The translations under genes were made by a program, and so were the position numbers. A DNA stretch of 9,254 nt. Origin: Desulfobacteraceae bacterium. Lineage in GTDB: Bacteria > Desulfobacterota > DSM-4660 > Desulfatiglandales > Desulfatiglandaceae. Location of the stretch: positions 1-9,254 of the forward strand of contig DAOWOF010000077.1 in assembly GCA_030642205.1 (NCBI GenBank), given 5' to 3'. Each line of letters begins with the position of its first letter. Within the stretch, counting starts at the first letter, position 1. Under the pieces are notes generated by a model. That model was not told the origin of the DNA. It searched no databases and worked only from the letters and a program-made list of their open reading frames with translations. Of the stretch, positions 6,207-9,254 are shown piece after piece.

Positions 6207-8057
6207 TTAAGAAAAGATTTTATTTTTTCCTCTTTCCTGAGATCGGAATTGAATATCATACAACTGACGAAAGCGCCCGTTTTGAGCCAACAGGCTCTTA
6301 CGGGTGCCAGACTCCACGATTTGACCATTCTCAAGGACAAAAATACGATCCGCCTTCATAATTGTACTCAGCCTATGGGCAACAATCATAATGGTTCTGC
6401 TCCCATGTAGCTCGTCAATGGCTGTCTGAACAAGTTTTTCACTCTCAGTATCCAGGGCTGAAACCGCCTCATCCAATAGTAATATTGATGGGTCAATCAA
6501 CAATGCCCTGGCAATGGCAATCCGTTGTCTTTGCCCTCCGGATAAGAGGGTTCCTCTATCTCCAATTATTGTCTGATATCCTTGTGGCTGTGCCAGTATA
6601 AAATCATGGGCATAGGCCGCGCGTGCTACAAAAGCTATCTCTTCTGTAGTTTTCCAGGGAGCCCCATAACGGATATTATTAATAATAGTGTCGTTAAATA
6701 ACAAGACTTCCTGGTTTACGATGCCAATTTGTCTTCGTAGTGATTCAAAGGAAACTTCCCTGATATCAATTCCATCAATTAAAATTTTTCCCTTTGTGAC
6801 ATCATGGAAACGGGGGATGAGATCCAAAAGAGTACTTTTGCCGGCGCCAGTCGAGCCAACAAAGGCCACCATCTCGCCCATGTTTATCCTGAAAGAAATA
6901 TTCTTTAAAACTTTTTTCGCGGAGGAATAAGCAAAAGATACATCTTTGAACTCAATAGCCTTTCTGTGGCGTGATAATATTTTTGGTACAGAAACTTCCT
7001 GCAAATCCGAACGTATATTCATAATCTCAAAAACCCTGAAAGTGGCACCTTGCAAGGTTTTAAGGTTATTATTGACCTGTGATAATTTTTTAAAGGGGCT
7101 ATAAAGCTGAGAAAAAGCAAATATAATCGCAATTAATTCGCCTAAGGTATGATTAAAATAGATCTTGCCAATAATCAGGACTATCGGTAAAAAAAGGAAG
7201 ACAGTGGCATCCAGCATTGGACCAAGCCCCAAATGCCAGCAGCTCCAGCGCATTGTCTTTTTGTAGAGAAATTCCGCATTTTTTGTGAATTTTCGGACTT
7301 CCTCTACACCCATGAAAAATCCCTGAATTATTCTCATACCAACAAGGGATTCTTGATAATTGACGGTAAGTTCCGCTATTGCATCCTGCACCCGAACCGC
7401 ATGTTTTTTAACCTTTTTGCCAAAAAGATGTACCAGACCGACAATAAAAGGAGCAATCAAAAAGATCAATAAAGTTAGCTTATAATTCATATAAAAAAGA
7501 TAAGCCAAAAAAACCATGATGGAAAAGGGATATTCCATCAGCCCAATAGCGATATGAGCAATCAGGGACTGCATCACTGTAAGATCAGCAGTTGATCTGG
7601 CTATTAATTCTCCTGTTCTTTTATTATAATAATATCCTAAAGGCATTGAAATAAATTTTTTAAACAGATCAATTCTTAAGGATTTAACTACCCGGTTGCC
7701 AAAAGCTGCCGCCAAAAGGCCCGCAATAAAAATACTCATTGATTTTATATAAACGGATACGAGAAGAACAGCAGAGATAATAAGTAAAAGCTTATTTGGT
7801 GAGACATTATCAAGAAGTACCATCTCTGTCTTATGCCAGGATGAGAATACGCCTGACTCAAAGGCTAGCCAGGGTATTTTCCATGTCACAGGGTCAGAGC
7901 CTGTTTTCATACCTTCATCTATGAAAATCTGCAGCAAATAAGCAGGAAGGATAGCTAAACCGGAAGAGATAAAAGAAAGGATCAGAGCTACCAGCAAAAG
8001 CCGTTTATGACGCCTTACATAGGGCGCGATGTCTTTACTGAGGATTAAATTCAACAT
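6207..8057 (-). CDS. MsbA-like ABC exporter, fused permease and ATPase
   Basis: A complete 616-residue half-transporter that should act as a homodimer in the inner membrane. The N-terminal half has six predicted membrane spans (roughly 19-40, 88-112, 163-185, 187-209, 275-297, 305-322). The ATPase follows, with Walker A GSTGAGKST (401-409), Q-loop Gln449, signature LSGGQRQ (505-511), Walker B ILLLDE (525-530), D-loop ALDTES (534-539) and switch His561. The fold and motifs match the MsbA lipid A flippase family, but other lipid or peptide exporters share them, so the substrate is open. The first outer loop (about 50-88) is longer than the short loop usual in MsbA, accounting for the extra length over about 580 residues. 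A TAA about 12 bases upstream in frame makes this ATG the first usable start, yet no clear Shine-Dalgarno sequence precedes it. It lies 84 bases after the transferase-fusion gene, probably the same operon. Confidence 0.95.
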   Translation of the reverse strand: MLNLILSKDIAPYVRRHKRLLLVALILSFISSGLAILPAYLLQIFIDEGMKTGSDPVTWKIPWLAFESGVFSSWHKTEMVLLDNVSPNKLLLIISAVLLVSVYIKSMSIFIAGLLAAAFGNRVVKSLRIDLFKKFISMPLGYYYNKRTGELIARSTADLTVMQSLIAHIAIGLMEYPFSIMVFLAYLFYMNYKLTLLIFLIAPFIVGLVHLFGKKVKKHAVRVQDAIAELTVNYQESLVGMRIIQGFFMGVEEVRKFTKNAEFLYKKTMRWSCWHLGLGPMLDATVFLFLPIVLIIGKIYFNHTLGELIAIIFAFSQLYSPFKKLSQVNNNLKTLQGATFRVFEIMNIRSDLQEVSVPKILSRHRKAIEFKDVSFAYSSAKKVLKNISFRINMGEMVAFVGSTGAGKSTLLDLIPRFHDVTKGKILIDGIDIREVSFESLRRQIGIVNQEVLLFNDTIINNIRYGAPWKTTEEIAFVARAAYAHDFILAQPQGYQTIIGDRGTLLSGGQRQRIAIARALLIDPSILLLDEAVSALDTESEKLVQTAIDELHGSRTIMIVAHRLSTIMKADRIFVLENGQIVESGTRKSLLAQNGRFRQLYDIQFRSQERGKNKIFS

Positions 8058-8078
8058 GGTTAGATATTATTACAATAC

Positions 8079-8101
8079 TGAACAACACACATGATGTTCA
8101 G
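8079..8101 (-). other. Small hairpin in the spacer between fusion gene and ABC exporter
   Basis: CTGAACA and TGTTCAG form a 7-bp stem around a 10-base loop in the 84-base spacer. On the - strand it precedes the exporter start by about 20 bases and is followed by AT-rich sequence without a T run. It may affect translation of the exporter, whose ribosome site is weak, or may be chance. Confidence 0.25.
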
Positions 8102-8141
8102 GGCCATTGAAAAACCGCAATCTGGCCTTTCGAGGTATAAG

Positions 8142-9254
8142 TCAGGAGATAAATATCTGCATTTTTTTTACTTTGATATCCAGACCCAATTTATGGCATA
8201 TTGCGTAAACTTCTTCCTTTTTTTGTGAGGCACCAGCCTTAAATGATATTATTATTTCTTTAATCTTGTATTTCCTGATAATTTTTTCAATCCTGTCCTG
8301 CCCTCCAAACACTTCATAGCCTTGTATTTGCTTTTTATGGATAGTGGAATTATCATCAATAAAACCTATTATTTTAAGGCCAAGAGAATGGTTTGTCTCG
8401 ACTTCACTAAGAACCATATGACCTCCTACTCCGGCTCCATAAACAAGAATTGGGCTCCCAGTATTTTTTTCTTTTCTTACCTCGTCATCCAATAAGCGAA
8501 AAGAAAATCGGGATAAAGATACTAAAATCAGCATCAGGATCCAGTAAATAACAAAAAGAGCTCGTGAAAAGCTCTGAAAGCGATATAAAAAAAGTAATAT
8601 CAAGATGGCCAGAATAGTGCCAGCAGTAATAGCCTTTCCATAAACAATTACATCCCTAAGGCCTGTTTTACTCCAGACACCCTGATAAACACCCAGAATA
8701 TAGAAGCAAAATAGTTGGCAGGCAATAATAATCGGAAGTGATTTAAGAAAAAAATCAAAATTATCACCAATTACCCATTCAAAACGCAAAAGATAGGCAA
8801 GATAGTAGGCAATTGAAACCAGAATAAAATCCAGTAAAACATCAAAAACTCTTGCTTTAATAATGAAATCAATGAACCAGGATGTAAAGGCCGTTGAAAC
8901 ATCTGAGGAGAATATGGGCTTTTCTGGATAGACATTGACCTTTGCCAGATAAATCCAGAAAAAAATAACCACTAAAAGATAAAGGACGACCACAACCAGG
9001 CTGGAAGCAAAACCCAAATTATTTATAGCCAGCGCGATGAGGCCTGATACAATCGAAAAACCATACAATATCAATACTGCTCTTTTCTCTGAAAAGCCAA
9101 TCGCAACCAAACGATGGGAAGAATGGTCCTTTCCGCCTCTGGAAATTGGGCGGCCAAACAATTTTCGCATAATACTGACAAAGCTGGTATCCAGGATCGG
9201 AATAAAAAGTATCAGGACCGGGATCGCAATAACAGCAAATAGACTCTCAAGGCT
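8142..9254 (-). CDS. WecA/MraY-type sugar-phosphate transferase C-terminus fused to CapD/FlaA1-type membrane-Rossmann segment (5' part outside window)
   Basis: The frame is open to the right edge, so the ATG at 9170 is internal; 370 C-terminal residues are visible. Visible residues 1-104 match the end of the undecaprenyl-phosphate GlcNAc-1-phosphate transferase family. They include a membrane span ending LDTSF, the cytoplasmic motif GRPISRGGKDHSSHR (34-48), whose histidines belong to the family's conserved His loop, and two more spans. After a linker, four spans (about 138-157, 168-189, 208-224, 232-252) lead to a nucleotide-binding Rossmann unit with ILVYGAGVGG (269-278) and GFIDDN (297-302). 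This is the arrangement of the N-terminal half of CapD/FlaA1-type nucleotide-sugar dehydratases. The protein stops at residue 370, with no short-chain-dehydrogenase (YxxxK) domain. The likely role is initiating a lipid-linked glycan at the inner membrane. What the Rossmann part does is unknown. It precedes the ABC exporter in the same direction. Confidence 0.85.
   Translation of the reverse strand, partial: SLESLFAVIAIPVLILFIPILDTSFVSIMRKLFGRPISRGGKDHSSHRLVAIGFSEKRAVLILYGFSIVSGLIALAINNLGFASSLVVVVLYLLVVIFFWIYLAKVNVYPEKPIFSSDVSTAFTSWFIDFIIKARVFDVLLDFILVSIAYYLAYLLRFEWVIGDNFDFFLKSLPIIIACQLFCFYILGVYQGVWSKTGLRDVIVYGKAITAGTILAILILLFLYRFQSFSRALFVIYWILMLILVSLSRFSFRLLDDEVRKEKNTGSPILVYGAGVGGHMVLSEVETNHSLGLKIIGFIDDNSTIHKKQIQGYEVFGGQDRIEKIIRKYKIKEIIISFKAGASQKKEEVYAICHKLGLDIKVKKMQIFIS

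Noticed and set aside
6190..6229. Possible A/T-tract stem (GAAAAAA with TTTTTTC) at the convergent ends of clpB and the exporter gene
   Set aside because: Only A-T pairs plus one G-C with a long loop partly inside the exporter coding end; too weak to call a bidirectional terminator.
9168..9170. ATG as the start of the membrane protein at the right edge
   Set aside because: The 28 codons upstream are in frame and encode a membrane span ending in LDTSF, typical of the transferase family just before GRPIS, so the gene continues beyond the window.
1..9254. CRISPR arrays, tRNA or rRNA genes, riboswitches, toxin-antitoxin pairs or defence genes
   Set aside because: I looked for short direct repeats, tRNA-like folds and characteristic proteins and found none; all substantial open frames are accounted for by housekeeping, metabolic or envelope genes.

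Overview
The window looks like chromosomal DNA of an anaerobic Gram-negative bacterium. A glycyl radical enzyme implies anoxic growth, because such enzymes are destroyed by oxygen. An MsbA-type exporter and a WecA-type sugar-phosphate transferase imply an outer membrane and lipid-linked surface glycans. Moderate, fairly AT-rich composition plus an orphan acyl-CoA dehydrogenase and a glycyl radical enzyme fit a Desulfobacterota-like (sulfate-reducer type) genome. That assignment is inference, not something the sequence proves.

Left part (2-2872). The C-terminal 374 residues of a glycyl radical enzyme enter from the left edge on the + strand, carrying both the active-site cysteine and the glycyl-radical loop. 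A strong hairpin follows directly after its stop codon. Next comes a gene-poor stretch with a clear N-terminal remnant of an IS110-family transposase (1461-1607, - strand). An acyl-CoA dehydrogenase of the long FadE/PimC kind then runs on the - strand. No radical-SAM activase for the glycyl radical enzyme is visible here.

Middle (2873-6189). A non-coding divergent spacer of about 740 bases holds candidate promoters for both flanking genes, a terminator-like hairpin, an 11-bp inverted repeat and a near-perfect 25-bp-arm palindrome about 55 bases before clpB. The complete clpB gene follows: the AAA+ disaggregase that works with DnaK. No DnaK, GrpE or small heat-shock gene lies beside it.

Right part (6207-9254). 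Two genes on the - strand converge on clpB with only 17 bases between the stop codons. In transcription order they are an unusual integral membrane protein, then an MsbA-like ABC exporter. The membrane protein joins the C-terminal end of a WecA/MraY-type undecaprenyl-phosphate sugar-1-phosphate transferase to a CapD/FlaA1-type membrane and Rossmann segment, and stops before any epimerase domain. It is cut by the right edge. These two probably form an envelope-polysaccharide or lipid-export unit.

No complete, obviously new multi-gene system is present. The items most worth a second look are the transferase-Rossmann fusion, the glycyl radical enzyme with an atypical active-site motif, and the structured clpB leader.
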